Part shown: piece after piece, positions 48,393 through 60,162 of the stretch
Layout of the letters: every line of letters begins with the position of its first letter
How positions within the stretch are numbered: position 1 is the first letter of the stretch
Assembly (NCBI RefSeq): GCF_002234675.1
Contig: NC_019863.2
Span: forward strand, 2,346,609-2,410,608
Reading direction: 5' to 3'
Origin: Oryzias latipes
Taxonomy: Eukaryota > Chordata > Actinopteri > Beloniformes > Adrianichthyidae
DNA length: 64,000 nucleotides
Position numbers and translations under genes: made by a program
The notes under the pieces: model-generated
Database searches by the model: none
Seen by the model: the letters and a program-made list of their open reading frames with translations, nothing else
What the model was told of the DNA's origin: nothing

Positions 48393-48806
48393 TCAGGCGG
48401 ACACAGGAAGGATTGATGATCCTGTCAATCTCGTAAGGTCTGATGTATCGGGGAGCCAGTTTCCGGGAGGTGGCTTAGGGGGGATGTTCCGCGCCGAGAG
48501 CCAGACCCTCTGACCAGGCTGGTAAGTGGGTCCCACCACCCTGTGTCCATTGGCGCTGCGGCAGTTACTCTCCTTGGTGCGGAGGAGAGCAGCCCTTGTC
48601 TGGCGCCAGATGCGTTGGCAACGCTGGAGGTGTTGTTGGACCGAGGGCACTGGCAAATCGAATTCCTGGGACGGAAACAGAGGTGGTGAATACCCGAGGG
48701 CGGCCTCGAATGGAGACACCCCAGTAGCTGAGGAAGGATGAGCGTTGTGTGCGTACTCTATCCACACCAGATGCTGAGACCAGTCCTTGTGATTCTGTGC
48801 CGCCAA
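48393..48806 (-). pseudogene. Gypsy element: integrase C-terminal portion
   Basis: The frame has [20 protein letters not shown] and [20 protein letters not shown], the usual late integrase core of vertebrate Gypsy elements, then [18 protein letters not shown], the conserved GPY-type motif. It is separated from the upstream integrase frame by a frameshift. Confidence 0.8.
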
Positions 48807-49075
48807 ACAACTGAGGGCTGCTTTCAGTTCCTGATTGGCCCTCTCTGCTTGGCCATTAGACTGAGGATGATAACCCGAAGTGAGGCTGACTCAGGCACCA
48901 AGGACGGAGCAAAAGGCCTTCCATACTTGTTAGATGAACTGAGAACCCCGGTCTGACACAATATCTGAAGGGATGCCATGATGAGAGAACACATAGTTGA
49001 CTAGGGTGTCTGCGGTTTCAGTAGCGGTAGGTAGTTGTGGAAGGGGAATACAGTGAGCCATCTTTGAGAACCGGT

Positions 49076-49592
49076 CTATGACGGTGAAAATGACTGAGTT
49101 ACCGTGAGAGGGTGGCAGACCAGTGACGAAATCAACGGCGAGGTGAGACCAGGGACGGCTAAGAGTGGGTAAAGGTTAGAAGAGACCAGCAGGAGCTGAG
49201 TTTGAGGATTTAGAGCGGGCGCAGGTGGTAAAAGCAGCGATGTACTCCTGAACGTCCTTCTCCAAGGACGGCCAGTAGAACCTCCTACGGATGAGACTGA
49301 TTGTCCGGTAGACCCCGCTGTGACAAGACACTTTGGAAGCATGTCCCCAGGAGATGACTTCGGACCTGAGGGAAGATGGTACAAACAGAGTTCCTCTTGG
49401 ACATGGTGGATGATCGGGCTCCTCACCTTGAGCATGAAGGACCCTGGTCTCAATGTCCCAAGTGAGGCTGCCAATGATACAGGTTTCTGGTAAGATGGTG
49501 GAGATGGTGCGTTCAGAAGGGCTATATTTGCGGGAGAGGTTTAATGTTCCTACTGCCAGGTCTATCGGTGATCGTGAAGAGGAAGCGGTCAA
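49076..49592 (-). pseudogene. Gypsy element: integrase N-terminal and core portion
   Basis: Overlapping frames (49176-49592 and 49076-49474) contain HHPPCPRGTLFVP-type sequence and the zinc-binding H..H...C..C region (HASKVSCHSGVYRTISLIRR, FYWPSLEKDVQEYIAAFTTC, then C). The frame changes near 49180, so the integrase is broken. Confidence 0.75.
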
Positions 49593-49962
49593 AAAATAAA
49601 CACCAACGAGCTTGACGTGAGTTCAGTCTTTTTGCTGTAAGTAAATTGGCCAAGTTTTTATAGTCTGTCCATACTATGAACGGCTGTTCAGCCCCCTCCA
49701 GCCAGTGACGCCACTCTTCCAGAGCCAGTTTAATAGCTAGCAACTCACGGTTTCCAACGTCGTAGTTTTGCTCTTCCGGAGATAATTTGAGGGAAAAGAA
49801 AGCACAGGGTTTTAGTTTTCCAGTAGATTCCTCCTTTTGCGAGAGGACAGCTACCACGCCGGAATCCGAGGCATCCACTTCTACTATGAATTGACGAGGA
49901 GGATCAGGTTGGATGAGGATGGGGGCTGAAACAAAGAGTTGCTTGAGATTGTCGAAAGCCAT
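49522..49962 (-). pseudogene. Gypsy element: RNase H domain
   Basis: Contains [17 protein letters not shown] with the first catalytic Asp, [20 protein letters not shown] with the catalytic Glu, and [20 protein letters not shown] with the second Asp. This is a complete-looking RNase H core of the Ty3/Gypsy type. Confidence 0.85.
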
Positions 49963-50184
49963 CTGGGCTTCTGGACCCCAACGAAACGGATGGCTAGTGG
50001 AAGTGAGACAGGTTAGAGGCGCTGCAATACTACTGTAGTTTCTGATGAAACGCCGAAAGAAATTAGCAAACCCCAGAAACTGTTGTCGTTTTTTGCGGGT
50101 TTCTGGGGGTTCCTAGTTGCTGACTGCCTCGATTTTGGTAGGATCCGGTAGAACGTGACCGGCCTCGATAATGTAGCACAGAAA

Positions 50185-50712
50185 TTATATGTTGGTGACG
50201 TGAAATTCGCATTTTTCTAATTTGACAAAGAGTTGATTTTCTAACAGTCTTTCTAATACCAAACGGACGTGATTCTCGTGTTGAGTGAGATTTTGGGAGT
50301 AAATGAGAATATCTTCCAGGTTGTGGAAATCTCTGAGCACATCGTTAACCAACTTTTGGAACACTGCGGGTGCGTTGGTTAACCCGAAGGGCATAACCAG
50401 GTATTCATAATGACCTAGGGTTGTGTTGAAGGCCGTCTTCCACTCGTCACCTTCCTTGATCCGTACGAGATGATAGGCATTGCGTAGGTCCAGTTTTGAG
50501 AAAATATTAGCTTCCTGAATGGAATTGAAGACAGACGAGATGAGGGGAAGAGAATACTTGTCCTTGATAATTATATGGTTTAATTCACGATACTCTATGC
50601 ATGGGCGTAATGATTTGTCCTTCTTCTCAACAAAGAAGAATCCGGCTGCCACCGGAGACGAAGACGGACGGATGTGACCAAGGGATAGCGCCTCCTGAAT
50701 ATAACTCTCCAT
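50185..50712 (-). pseudogene. Gypsy element: reverse transcriptase, catalytic box altered
   Basis: Contains [40 protein letters not shown] and [20 protein letters not shown], the fingers and palm of a Ty3/Gypsy RT. Where the family has a Y-x-D-D box this copy reads NLEDIL, so the first catalytic Asp of the pair is Glu and the Tyr is lost. The frame ends early (VTNI then stop at 50185). Confidence 0.85.
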
Positions 50713-51095
50713 AGATGTTTTTTCAAGGCCGGACAGATTGTAAAGCTTCCCCTTAGGAAGGGGAGCACCGGGGGGGAGATTTATGGAACAGTCCTAAGGA
50801 CAGTGAAGAGGCAAAATGCTAGCTTCGGCTTTGCAAAAAATGGTTCTCAAGTCGTGGTAACAAGCGGGGTGTTTGGATAGATCTAAATTGTCGGGTGGAT
50901 TAGTGATAGAAGTAAAAAACAGAGGGTACAGCAGACTGGAGGCAGTTGGCCATACAAAAAGCACTCCTGTTCAAAATATTACGATGCGTCCAATTTTAGC
51001 CAAGAAAAACCCAAAACGATGGGAGTATGAGTGGACTTAGTAATAAGAAATTGAATGTGCTCTTGATGATTACCAGAAGAGATTAGGAGTACGGG

Positions 51096-51518
51096 TTAAG
51101 TGCAATGGGTTATGCGAGAGAGGTGTTGCCCTCCCAAGCCAAAGGCCTCGATAGGGGTGTCCAAATGTTCTGTGGGCAGAGAGAGTTTGGAAACAAGATG
51201 GAAATCAATCAGGCTTTGTTCAGCACCAGAATCAATTAGAGCGTGCAAGTTATGGACTTCAGAGTTTATACAGATCTTGACAGGTAAGAAAAAAAAATTA
51301 TTTTCTGTGTGACTCACAGAAACACCCACCCACGGCTTGTCTTCAAATGGGGGGCATGGAAGTTTTAAACAAGACGGACATAGGTTTACTAAATGTCCCA
51401 ATTTTCCACAGTAGAAACAAGAACCCTCTTCGCGACGCTTTTGGCGTTCTTCGGCGGAAAGTTTTGAGTGCCCAATATGCATAGGTTCCTCTGTAGGCTT
51501 GGGATGAGAGGTGGTCAT
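51096..51518 (-). pseudogene. Gypsy element: nucleocapsid zinc knuckle and aspartic protease
   Basis: CFYCGKLGHLVNLC is a CCHC knuckle, and LIDSGAEQSLID carries the protease active-site DSGA. The frame differs from the upstream gag frame by a frameshift and ends at 51096 in a stop. Confidence 0.85.
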
Positions 51519-51727
51519 GGAACGAGGACGGGAGATAGGAGTAGCAGCGGAGACAGTGGTGTTGTGGGATTGCTTACGGGAGGATTGTTGCCGTTCATTT
51601 TGGCAGTCCCTAAGTCGGATATCTGAACGGAGGCCCGCAGTTACAAGTCCTTCAAAAGTGGTGGCCTCCGGTTGAGTACATAGGTGAGCTTTGATGGTTT
51701 CGTTCAGTGATTGATAAAAGACACCTT

Positions 51728-52261
51728 TCAGAGCTTGATCGGGCCGCTGTGATCGCTGACCAAACGATTGCGTTGCTTGAGCCTTAGCAATCTTCGGTTG
51801 GCTTCTTCCTGTTTGCGTGGTTGATCAAAAATCAAACGAAATTCATTAAAGAAGCGATTGTATGGCAGAATAGTAATGGGATTGGCAGAAATGAATGCTT
51901 GGGCCCATCGTAGTGCTTTATTGCGAAGGGAGTTAATCATTAGGGTGATTCTGCTATAATCGGACTGATAATATCTGGGTGCTTGCTGGAAGATCAACTG
52001 ACACTTCAATTGGAAACCTCCACAGGCCTCGACGTCTCCAAAAAATGGTTCCAGTTGGAGACGGAAATTCTCTGGCGCGGTGTTGGTTCCGGAAGCCGAA
52101 GTGGTTAGGTTGCTGGACGGTACATGAGATGCTGCAGCTGTGGTATGAGAATATTGTCCGGTTAATTCAAGAAGAGTCTGTGTCATACCGTCCAGACGCT
52201 GAAACAGATCTTGTTGAGCGGCAGCCATCTGGGTTAAGGCGTCAACTTGACATCCGAGCAT
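51728..52261 (-). pseudogene. Gypsy element: gag N-terminal part
   Basis: It starts MLGCQVDALTQMAAAQQDLF 73 bases after the 5' LTR. The capsid-type region includes FFGDVEACGGFQLKCQLIFQ and ALRWAQAFISANPITILPYN. A frameshift ends it at 51728; another frame continues towards the zinc knuckle. Confidence 0.8.
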
Positions 52262-52333
52262 GATTCCCTGCTGGGTGACTGCGAGGCGAAAACCTTACGG
52301 GTCAGCTGGGTCTGGAGTTAGGCCAGTTCGTTC

Positions 52334-52858
52334 TGTCATGGCAAGCTAGGCAAGGTAGACCCAAGCGCTGGAACACGGAAGGAAAACACAGGTGAGTAAG
52401 ATGGTAAGTAATTGTTTTAATATTACTGAAAGTTGCCTGAGATCTTGGCGTGGCTGGAAGCTGAGATCTTCCACTGGAGAGCGACAGGTGATGTCGCTGG
52501 AGGTAGCTATGGCTCGTGGCGTGGCTGGAGGTCAGAGTTGGCTCGTGGCGTGGCTTGAGGGTTCATGGAATTCTGTAAGGTTCCTCAGCTCCGGTAAACA
52601 GGAGACTCAGGTGTCCACTCGTATGAAAGTCCTGAAGGCGAGGGATAAAAAACGTTAGACGAGAACTACAACACATGGACTAGAAAATACATTAGACCAG
52701 ACTATGCACCATCTGGGGCAACAAACTGGCGATGAATGCTGGTTCTGGATCTCCTTATGAAGGTCTGGTGGGGGATGAGGTGAGTGGACACAGCTGAGAT
52801 GAATCAGGAGCCAAGCAGAGAGGGGAGGAGGAGGAGAGCTGACAGAGGCACCATGACA
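52334..52858 (-). repeat. 5' LTR of the Gypsy element
   Basis: 525 bp, starts tgtcatggcaagctaggc and ends gaggcaccatgaca. It lacks about 11 nt present in the other LTR near 47665. The primer-binding site just inside could not be assigned to a specific tRNA. Confidence 0.9.
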
Positions 52859-53029
52859 GGGATGTAACAGATGACGAAAACATTGGTGTCATCCATTTTT
52901 GAAACAAATGGTCACTCCCTGGATAAACTCATGCAAGTTTTGCTTACAGTACAATACCAGGCCAGAAAACCTATAGGGGACCTTTCTGTATGGACACCTG
53001 TGTCCACAGGTGTGAATGTGAGAGTGCAT

Positions 53030-53165
53030 GGGTGTGTGATTGTGGCCCTGTGACAGACTGGCAACCTGTACAGGATGTCCCCTGCCTCTAGCCCAGGAGT
53101 GGCTGGGATAGGCTCCAGCAGCCCCGTGACCCTGAAAGGGACAAATCGGGTGTGGAAAATGAATG
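53030..53165 (+). repeat. 3' portion of the abundant fish header repeat
   Basis: Words include ggccctgtgacagactggca, acctgtacaggatgtcccct, ctgggataggctccagcagc and ccctgaaagggacaaatcgg, ending gaaaatgaatg. No other part of the element is present. Confidence 0.75.
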
Positions 53166-53169
53166 TATG

Positions 53170-55560
53170 TGTATCTTATAATAAAACCTGTGCTCGCTTG
53201 CTGTAAACTGAGCAAGTGCTGAGCTCAGCACAAGGTTGTCTGTGTTTTCTTGTCTGTGCTGAGTTGTTTATGGAACAGAAACTGTGGATCACGGACTGAA
53301 GATGCGGACATGACCGTCCTTGACTGGGGGGAAAATAACTGCTTGCTAGCACACACAGACACAGAAGCTATCTAATGACATATTTTCCATGTTTACATGT
53401 TGCTCGGATGGATTATACAAAAAGATGTCAGCTGGGGAGCAGAGAGAGAGAGCAGACGACAGCGGAGCTTTTTGACCTGGTGGTGTCTGATGCATCTGAA
53501 ATCTGTCCCTCTGTAAAGGTTTGAACTTTCATGCAGACTCTTGTGCAATTTGCTTCTTTTCCCACGGCACATCAGATCTTTGGTGTCCTTAAACCATCCA
53601 AACCTGGGAAGGCCATACGAGGCCCCAGCAGCAACAAGAGTATTGCAGAACAAGTACTGAAGTGTGACACAAACATTTTGATTTTAAATCAAGACAAAAG
53701 CTGTTTGGATGAGAATTTATTTCATATCACCAATGCAGCAGACACAGAGGTCTGCACGTGTCTCTGAATTTGTTAACATAAAACGGACTGTTTGAATCAA
53801 CAGTCTATGAAGGCACAGTCTGATAACTGAACAGCCGTATCTCCTGCTGTGCAGCCTGTAATCTTGTGCGTGGGTGTGCCCTACATACATGCCTCAGCAT
53901 TTTACTTCTTTGTTGTTTTGGTAATGAACTATCAGTCCATACTCCTAAATGAGTTTGATAGCTGTGTGAGGATAATGGATCCCCTTCAGTTATGACTTTT
54001 AATTTTTTTTTAATCAATTAATCTCTTAAGACCCAAGCTAATATTTGAGCTACACATGTAGTCACAGGGTCACCGTTCATCAGAATTAACTACTGTGGTA
54101 TTATAACCCAAAATGTGATGTCCAGGTCTTAAGTGGTAAAGAAAGGAACAAGTCACCGTCAGCGCAGAATGTGCCATAAAAATAGGAACCAATAGCAAAG
54201 CAAACATTTTAGTTTGGAAGTTTTTTCTATATTTTTCTGTCTTTATATATTAGTTTTCAGTCACATTTGTTAGTTGTTGTGTTAGTGTTTCAATCAGAAG
54301 TGGATGAAATCATAATCATGTTTTTTCTGGGATTTTTTTCTCTGCGATGATTAAAAAAATGTTTGAAATAAAAGTAGGGCAAGCTGAACAAAGAGACAAA
54401 GAGAAAAACAGATTTAGGTTGGTCTTCCTTCACTTTTAAAATTAAACAATAGTACAATAATGTTAATCAACAAGCATGTCATTTTTGTTTCATGATGTGT
54501 GACTTGTTAAAATGATTTCTGCTATTGTATAATAATGTCCTCTATGGAACAGAGAATTTTGTCTATAATATAAAAATATATAATAAATAAAACATATTAT
54601 GATTAATAAGAACTTAATTTTGTTACTTGATAATTAATCTGCTCTTTGACAGAAAAAGCATCATAACTTTGATGCTAAAAGCTGAATGTCAACTATGTAA
54701 AAAAAGGTAAAAAACAAAAAGCTGTTAGGGGTGGCTATGTACTGCATAAATTAGTTTCTACTTGCTGCCTTTCAAGCAATTAATCAAACTCTATTTGACA
54801 ATCAATATACTTGATGGATTAAAGTTTGTCATGTACTGTATGTTTAAGTCCAAATGTTATGATTAGGAGCAATTATAATGTCAAGTTGATAGCATCATTT
54901 TCTTTTATTCTCTTCATTTTATAATCAAATATTGAATTCATATCTTAAATAGATTCATTATGCATACCTATGTATTTTTATTTCTACTTTTTCTCTGCTT
55001 TTATTGCTGAAATTGCTAAATAAATAAATAAATAGTCTTTTTTATCTTGTGCAAATTATTTTTGGAGTTCAAAAGGGAAGAAAAAGGTCTAAGAAATCTC
55101 TTTTCCGAGAGATTAATACTATTTCTTATACTTCCAGAATTAGCTTTAATATTTTCTCAAAGCAACAACAGGGTCAGTTCTTCCGTTTAGGAACCTTGGA
55201 TGCCCCCATGTGGCTAAACTTTTCCATAAAAACCCTGAGATTTCTGAAATTAGTAACTGGATAAAATATTAGCAAAAAAAAAAAAACATACAAAGAAAAA
55301 TGAACATTTCACATTAGTTTTCCTTCCAGGTTTTTTATCGTTTTTTGTGCTATGTTTCATATTTAAATTTTAAATATTTTCACTTGTGTCCTCAAAAAGT
55401 TCTAAATCTTTGCAATTAAACAAATTTAGCCCAAAACGTTTGAGTTATTTTAGTATTTGAAGGTTGTAATTTTCCGCCATTGGACACAGTAACTTGTACT
55501 TTGCCCCAGAGGGCAGAACAGCTGCACCCTTTCGAGATCAGCTGCCTTCCTTCAAATTTG
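53170..55560. other. intergenic AT-rich spacer upstream of rbm15
   Basis: No exon, RNA gene or clear mobile element recognised; many A/T homopolymers. By mammalian synteny kcnc4 might lie between slc6a17 and rbm15, but no potassium-channel sequence is visible. Confidence 0.5.
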
Positions 55561-55637
55561 ATTGACAGGTTACACATCCAACCGGCTTCTGCCAAATGAA
55601 ATGGGCGTGACTTCCGGTGCAGCAGTCCAACTTATCC

Positions 55638-55654
55638 AACATGGCGCTGACGTC
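55638..55654 (+). promoter_or_regulatory. rbm15: rbm15 core promoter motifs (YY1-like and CRE-like)
   Basis: aacatggcg at 55638-55646 matches the YY1 consensus AANATGGCG. tgacgtc at 55648-55654 is a CRE/ATF-type core. Both lie about 130-145 bp before the rbm15 start codon. YY1 plus CRE near the start site is common in TATA-less housekeeping promoters. Binding is inferred from the motif. Confidence 0.55.
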
Positions 55655-55782
55655 GGATGCCTGTGAAGCGTGCTAAAACCTGCGAAAGTCGAACAGCTGT
55701 GGGTTGATTTTGTTCACGAAACTTTTACTTTAAAAAAAAAAAAGATTTGGGTTTGTTTCCTGAAACTGCTGGATTCTGTGAA

Positions 55783-58257
55783 ATGAGAGGGAAGGAACAT
55801 TCGCCGCTCAAAAAGCGCTCCCGTGCAGCAGATGACGGCCAAGGAGGAAGCTATCCTAGCGGCAAGAGGAGCGGAGTCTCAACCGGCTGCAGCGGATCCT
55901 CTCAAAGCGGCTCCGGCTCATCCCGGAGAATTTTACACAACAACAAAAGGGACATGAGGGACCTGGACCGAGAGAATTCCTCCAGTCGGACCGGCAGCTA
56001 CGACTTTGGAGCCGCTTCGGGGAACAAGCCGCACGGCGGCTCCGTGGCGGACTCATCCAGGCCCGGTCCCCGCGCCGACCTGCGGCCTCCGTCAAACCCA
56101 GGAAGTGAGTACAAAACGCTCAAAATAAGCGGACTTGGCTCCGAGCTGAACAGCGAGGAGATAGAAGACGGACTTTTCCACGAGTTTAAGAAGTTCGGAG
56201 ACGTGAGTGTGAAAATAAGTTGCGAAAATGACGAGAGGGTGGCGTTCGTGAACTTCAGGAGACCCGATGACGCCAGAGCGGCGAAGCACGCCCGGGGCAA
56301 GCTGGTGCTGTATGACCGTCCGCTGAAAATAGAGACCATCTACCTGAGCAAGCGCAGAAGCCGTTCGCCCATCTCCAAGGACGGCTTCCCCTCCGGACAC
56401 CGACACCTCCACTCGCAGAGGGCTCTGTCTCCCACGGGGCCCGGATACAGAGACTTCCGGCTCCAGCAGTTGGCTTTGGGCCGCCTGCCTCCTCCGCCGC
56501 CTCACCTCAGAGACCTGGACAGAGACCGAGAGTTTCCCCTGTACGAGGCCAGGAACAGACCCCCGTACATCCCAGAATGTGCCGTGTTTCGAGAGGACAA
56601 GCTGATCTGTCCGGAGGATGACCAAAGGGCAAACAGGACGTTGTTTCTGGGCAACCTGGACGTTTCCGTGACGGAGAGCGACCTGAGGCGGGCCTTTGAC
56701 AGGTTCGGCGTGATCACAGAGGTGGACATTAAGCGGCCGGTGAAAGGACAGAGCAACACCTATGGCTTCATCAAATTTGAGAACTTGGACATGGCTCACC
56801 GTGCCAAAGTGGCCATGTCGGGGAAGATTCTGGGCCACAGCCCAGTTAAAATTGGATATGGGAAGCCGACGCCCACAACCCGGCTGTGGGTGGGGGGCCT
56901 CGGACCCTGGGTTCCCCTCACCGCACTGGCCAAAGAGTTTGACCGCTTTGGCACCATCAGGACTATAGACTACAGGAAAGGGGAGGCGTGGGCTTACATC
57001 CAGTATGAAAGCCTGGATGCGGCTCAGGCTGCATGCTCTCACATGAGGGGCTTTCCCCTCGGGGGGCCCGACCGCAGGCTCAGAGTGGACTTTGCAGACA
57101 CGGAGCATCGCTACCAGCAGCAGCAGCAGTTCATGCAGCTCCCACTCCCACTGCCACATTACGATGTGGTCTCTGAGCCTTTCTCTCACCGCCTCATGGA
57201 TCCTGTGAGGATGAGGGAGCGTTCTCCTCTGCCCCCTGCTCGCTTTCGGGACCGGGATCTGTATTCCTCTGCCGAGTGGTCCGGCGTGAGCCCTCATGAC
57301 AGGATCAGAGGCTTGGAACTCGTTGACCACTTGGAGAGGCGCCCAAGAGAGAAGTGGTCTATTGAGCGGGATTTGAACCGCAAAAGGAGACATTTGGACG
57401 ATGGCTGGCAGCAGGAACGCTCTCCTGCTAACGGGGACTACGGTACGCGCCGCCACGCCGGGTCTTTGGAACGCAGCCCCGGAGGGAGCAGCCGCGATGG
57501 AGGTCGCTGCAGCGACGCCGAAGGCCTGCCTCCCTCAGGGAAGACCTCTCCTGGCAAAAAGAAGCAGAACACCCGCGAGGGGGCTCCTGCCGAAAAGAAG
57601 AGGAGGACACGCAGCCCCCCTGAGCTTGTGGCCACCGCTGAGAAGAACAGCAAAGGCAAAGCGGACTCCTCTAAGAGCTCAGCAAAGAAAGAACATCCAT
57701 CCACAAACTCGTCTCCATCCAAGTCTGACCCTGATGGACAGAAGCTGAGTCAGGCCTGGGAGGGGGTCCTCCTGCTCAAGAACAGCACCTTTCCGACCTC
57801 CCTGCACCTCCTGGGGGGAGACATGAATTTGGCTTCCAGTCTGCTGGTGGAAGGCCCCACAGGAGGTAAAGTCTCTCAGCTGAAGATCAGCCAGCGCCTG
57901 CGCATGGACCAGCCCAAGCTGGACGAAGTCTCCCGCCGCATCAAGGCGGCCAGCTCCAGCGGGTACTCCGTCCTCCTGGCCGTGCCGGGGAGGTCTGCCG
58001 ACGGCGAGGGTCAGGACAGCAGCAACTCCACGGAGCGGCCGCTGAAGAACCTGGTCTCCTACCTGAAGCACAAAGAAGCGGCCGGCATCATCAGCCTCCC
58101 GGTGGGGGGCGGCCGCGACAGAGACCACGCGGGAGTCCTGCATGCCTTCCCTCCGTGCGAGTTCTCGCAGCAGTTCTTGGATGCCTCCGCCAAAGCCTTC
58201 GCCAAATCTGAAGATGATTACATGGTGATGGTCATAATCAGAGGCGCGTCGTCGTAG
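55783..58257 (+). CDS. rbm15: RNA-binding protein 15 (RBM15/OTT1, Spen family), single-exon gene
   Basis: Intact frame of 824 aa. The first ATG in frame (MRGKEHSPLKKRSR) matches the internal human start MKGKERSP; an upstream in-frame TTG is not used. Three RRMs: about residues 111-189 (LFHEFKKFGDVSVKI, RVAFVNFRRP), 285-361 (RTLFLGNLDVSVTESDLRRA, TYGFIKFENLDMAHRAK) and 366-440 (TRLWVGGLGPWVPLTALAKE, AWAYIQYES). An Arg/Ser/Asp-rich linker follows. The SPOC domain runs from about 656 to the end (WEGVLLLKNSTFP, LHAFPPCEFSQQFLD). The protein binds RNA and recruits the m6A methyltransferase complex and splicing or silencing factors in the nucleus. Human RBM15 is about 970 aa, so the linker is shorter here. 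The gene is intronless over its coding region, as in mammals. Confidence 0.96.
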   Translation: MRGKEHSPLKKRSRAADDGQGGSYPSGKRSGVSTGCSGSSQSGSGSSRRILHNNKRDMRDLDRENSSSRTGSYDFGAASGNKPHGGSVADSSRPGPRADLRPPSNPGSEYKTLKISGLGSELNSEEIEDGLFHEFKKFGDVSVKISCENDERVAFVNFRRPDDARAAKHARGKLVLYDRPLKIETIYLSKRRSRSPISKDGFPSGHRHLHSQRALSPTGPGYRDFRLQQLALGRLPPPPPHLRDLDRDREFPLYEARNRPPYIPECAVFREDKLICPEDDQRANRTLFLGNLDVSVTESDLRRAFDRFGVITEVDIKRPVKGQSNTYGFIKFENLDMAHRAKVAMSGKILGHSPVKIGYGKPTPTTRLWVGGLGPWVPLTALAKEFDRFGTIRTIDYRKGEAWAYIQYESLDAAQAACSHMRGFPLGGPDRRLRVDFADTEHRYQQQQQFMQLPLPLPHYDVVSEPFSHRLMDPVRMRERSPLPPARFRDRDLYSSAEWSGVSPHDRIRGLELVDHLERRPREKWSIERDLNRKRRHLDDGWQQERSPANGDYGTRRHAGSLERSPGGSSRDGGRCSDAEGLPPSGKTSPGKKKQNTREGAPAEKKRRTRSPPELVATAEKNSKGKADSSKSSAKKEHPSTNSSPSKSDPDGQKLSQAWEGVLLLKNSTFPTSLHLLGGDMNLASSLLVEGPTGGKVSQLKISQRLRMDQPKLDEVSRRIKAASSSGYSVLLAVPGRSADGEGQDSSNSTERPLKNLVSYLKHKEAAGIISLPVGGGRDRDHAGVLHAFPPCEFSQQFLDASAKAFAKSEDDYMVMVIIRGASS

Positions 58258-59500
58258 GCAAAGGGGCAGGAGGGGCTGTGCTGCCCCCTGGGGACTGTTG
58301 AAGGGCCAGGCACGAATCAGGAAGTGCGGGAAGATCCGTTTTCATTCTGTGCAACCTGAATTCTGTCTTTTATTTGATGCTGGGAGCAGATTTGACAAGA
58401 TGATTGATTTGTTGTCTATGCCGATAAAACAGAAGGGTTCTCCTTACAAAGCCGCTCAGAAGATTCTGTATGTACGTTTTTACATGACGCAGAAACAGTT
58501 TCAACTTTACACGCTTTTATTCAGGAAATGCATGGAGGGCAGTGGGGATCCAGTCACCCTGTAGTGTTGAATCTGCATTGAATAATTATGACGAGAGTCA
58601 ATCGACGACTGAAGATTTGTAACTTTTGATAAAAAGAAACTCCTCCTTTAATGCAAAAACTTTATTCTTGTGTTGAAAGTTCCATTCCAAATGATTCTTT
58701 TTATTGTTTTTAATCGCCAGTTTCATTTGATGCCGCACAAAGAGAAACCCCGGAGCAGACTGTAGTGTTTGGGGTGTTTGTGTATCTTTTTGCACATCAC
58801 TGTGGGGGTCCTGTCATGACACACAAGGGTTCACGAAGTTCTCACAGACCGCAGAGTGTAGCAGCGAGCATATTTGATCTAGAAAATGAAAAGATGGAGG
58901 CTAAAGAACGACTGAAGTGGGAAAAAAGGCAGAATCCAAAGTCGGGTTTGTGGTTATTTTACTTCAGACGGTCAGCAAACCTTAACTTTGTAGAGGATTA
59001 AGATCAAACTGCTGAGTAATGTTCATTTCTGACATATTTTATGCATTTTTTGCCCCCCCTCCCCATACAACATATTTTATTAATGTGTGATCCAAACTGG
59101 GTGACTCGTCATTTGGGTTTCATGTTCTGATGTTCTAATTCTGGTTCCTACCTGTACTAAACCACATATGTGGTCTAAACCACATGATGTCTGTCCTGCA
59201 CATCTGGACCTGCCATCACCTCGGACTCGAGTGATGCAAACGCGAGGAGGGGAAGCGGTTGTCCCGCGGCGGTCCTTGAAAGAAGACTTTTTAACGCTCG
59301 CTTTTCATGCTTTAATTTGAAGTTCTGTGTTTTTTCAAAATGGGGATAAAAAAAAAATCTGTGCTGTTTGCTCTGGATATCTGCAAGAGAAGTGGAGAAC
59401 ATCAGTGACCTGAGAGGGTTCTCCAACTGTGAAAAAAAAAAAACACAAGTGCGGAAGGCACTTGATGGCTCTTGTCTTAATAAACATGAGTTTCCGTGGG
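58258..59500 (+). other. rbm15: rbm15 3' UTR
   Basis: AT-richer non-coding sequence after the stop. An AATAAA at 59479-59484 is one candidate end. None of the short frames has a domain. The 3' end is not otherwise defined and could extend into the region annotated next. Confidence 0.4.
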
Positions 59501-60162
59501 AAACCAGAGTGCCTCGGAAGACGACTGTTGTCACCTGTTCTGTTCTGGGGATTGATTCTCAAAGCGGAGAGGCTTTCACGCCGACGGCAGGAGTCGCCGT
59601 CCGCCGAGAGGACAGGAAGTGTGAGAACCCAGCGCGGCCTCTCGGTCGGGTGTGTCCATGTTTGATTTGAGATTTGGCCGCACTAGAGTACTTTTCCAGC
59701 AAGTCTAGCGTCGCCTCCGATGTACGGCTTGTCCTGCTTTTTTTCCGGAGGCGTGCCTGAAAAGCATCAAGTTCGTCGTCTCACCGCAGGCCGTCGCCAT
59801 CAGACGGCCTCTCTGGAAGCACGACTGCGAGTCCAGCAGCGCAGGGATGCAGAAAGTACGGGTTCAGCATCTGCAGCAGCTTCCAGAAGGAACGGCGCTT
59901 GTTTTAGCTCAGATTGTGACACTGGAGTTTGGAGGAGACCAGGACAGACTTCAGTCTGTGTCTGGAGTTAAAGCTCGACTTGCTGGCGCCATTTGCCTAA
60001 CTTGACAAAACTTAAGGAAGAACCAATCGCCTATACGGTCTTTAACTTTTTTTGTTGAGTTTGACACTTTTGAAAAGCGTATAATATGAGACTTGATGTG
60101 GGAGCAAAGCCACGAGCTGCAGGATCTACCTGAAACTGCCGCGCTTCCTTCTGAACAGAAGG

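Larger units (their letters stand above)
47525..52858 (-). mobile_element. Ty3/Gypsy LTR retrotransposon (chromovirus-like), minus strand
   Basis: Bounded by direct LTRs beginning tgtcatgg and ending ccatgaca, total 5334 bp. Flanks ggggt (47520-47524) and gggat (52859-52863) fit a 5-bp target duplication with one mismatch. Reading leftwards on the minus strand the order is gag, zinc knuckle, protease, RT, RNase H, integrase and C-terminal region, the Ty3/Gypsy order. A purine tract (gaggggggggtgc) precedes the 3' LTR at 48062-48076. Several frames are broken, so this copy is not autonomous. Confidence 0.9.

Noticed and set aside
56092..57456. 454-codon open frame on the minus strand
   Set aside because: It is antisense to rbm15, whose RRM-encoding frame is clearly conserved. 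The length is a by-product of GC-rich codon use; there is no recognisable domain.
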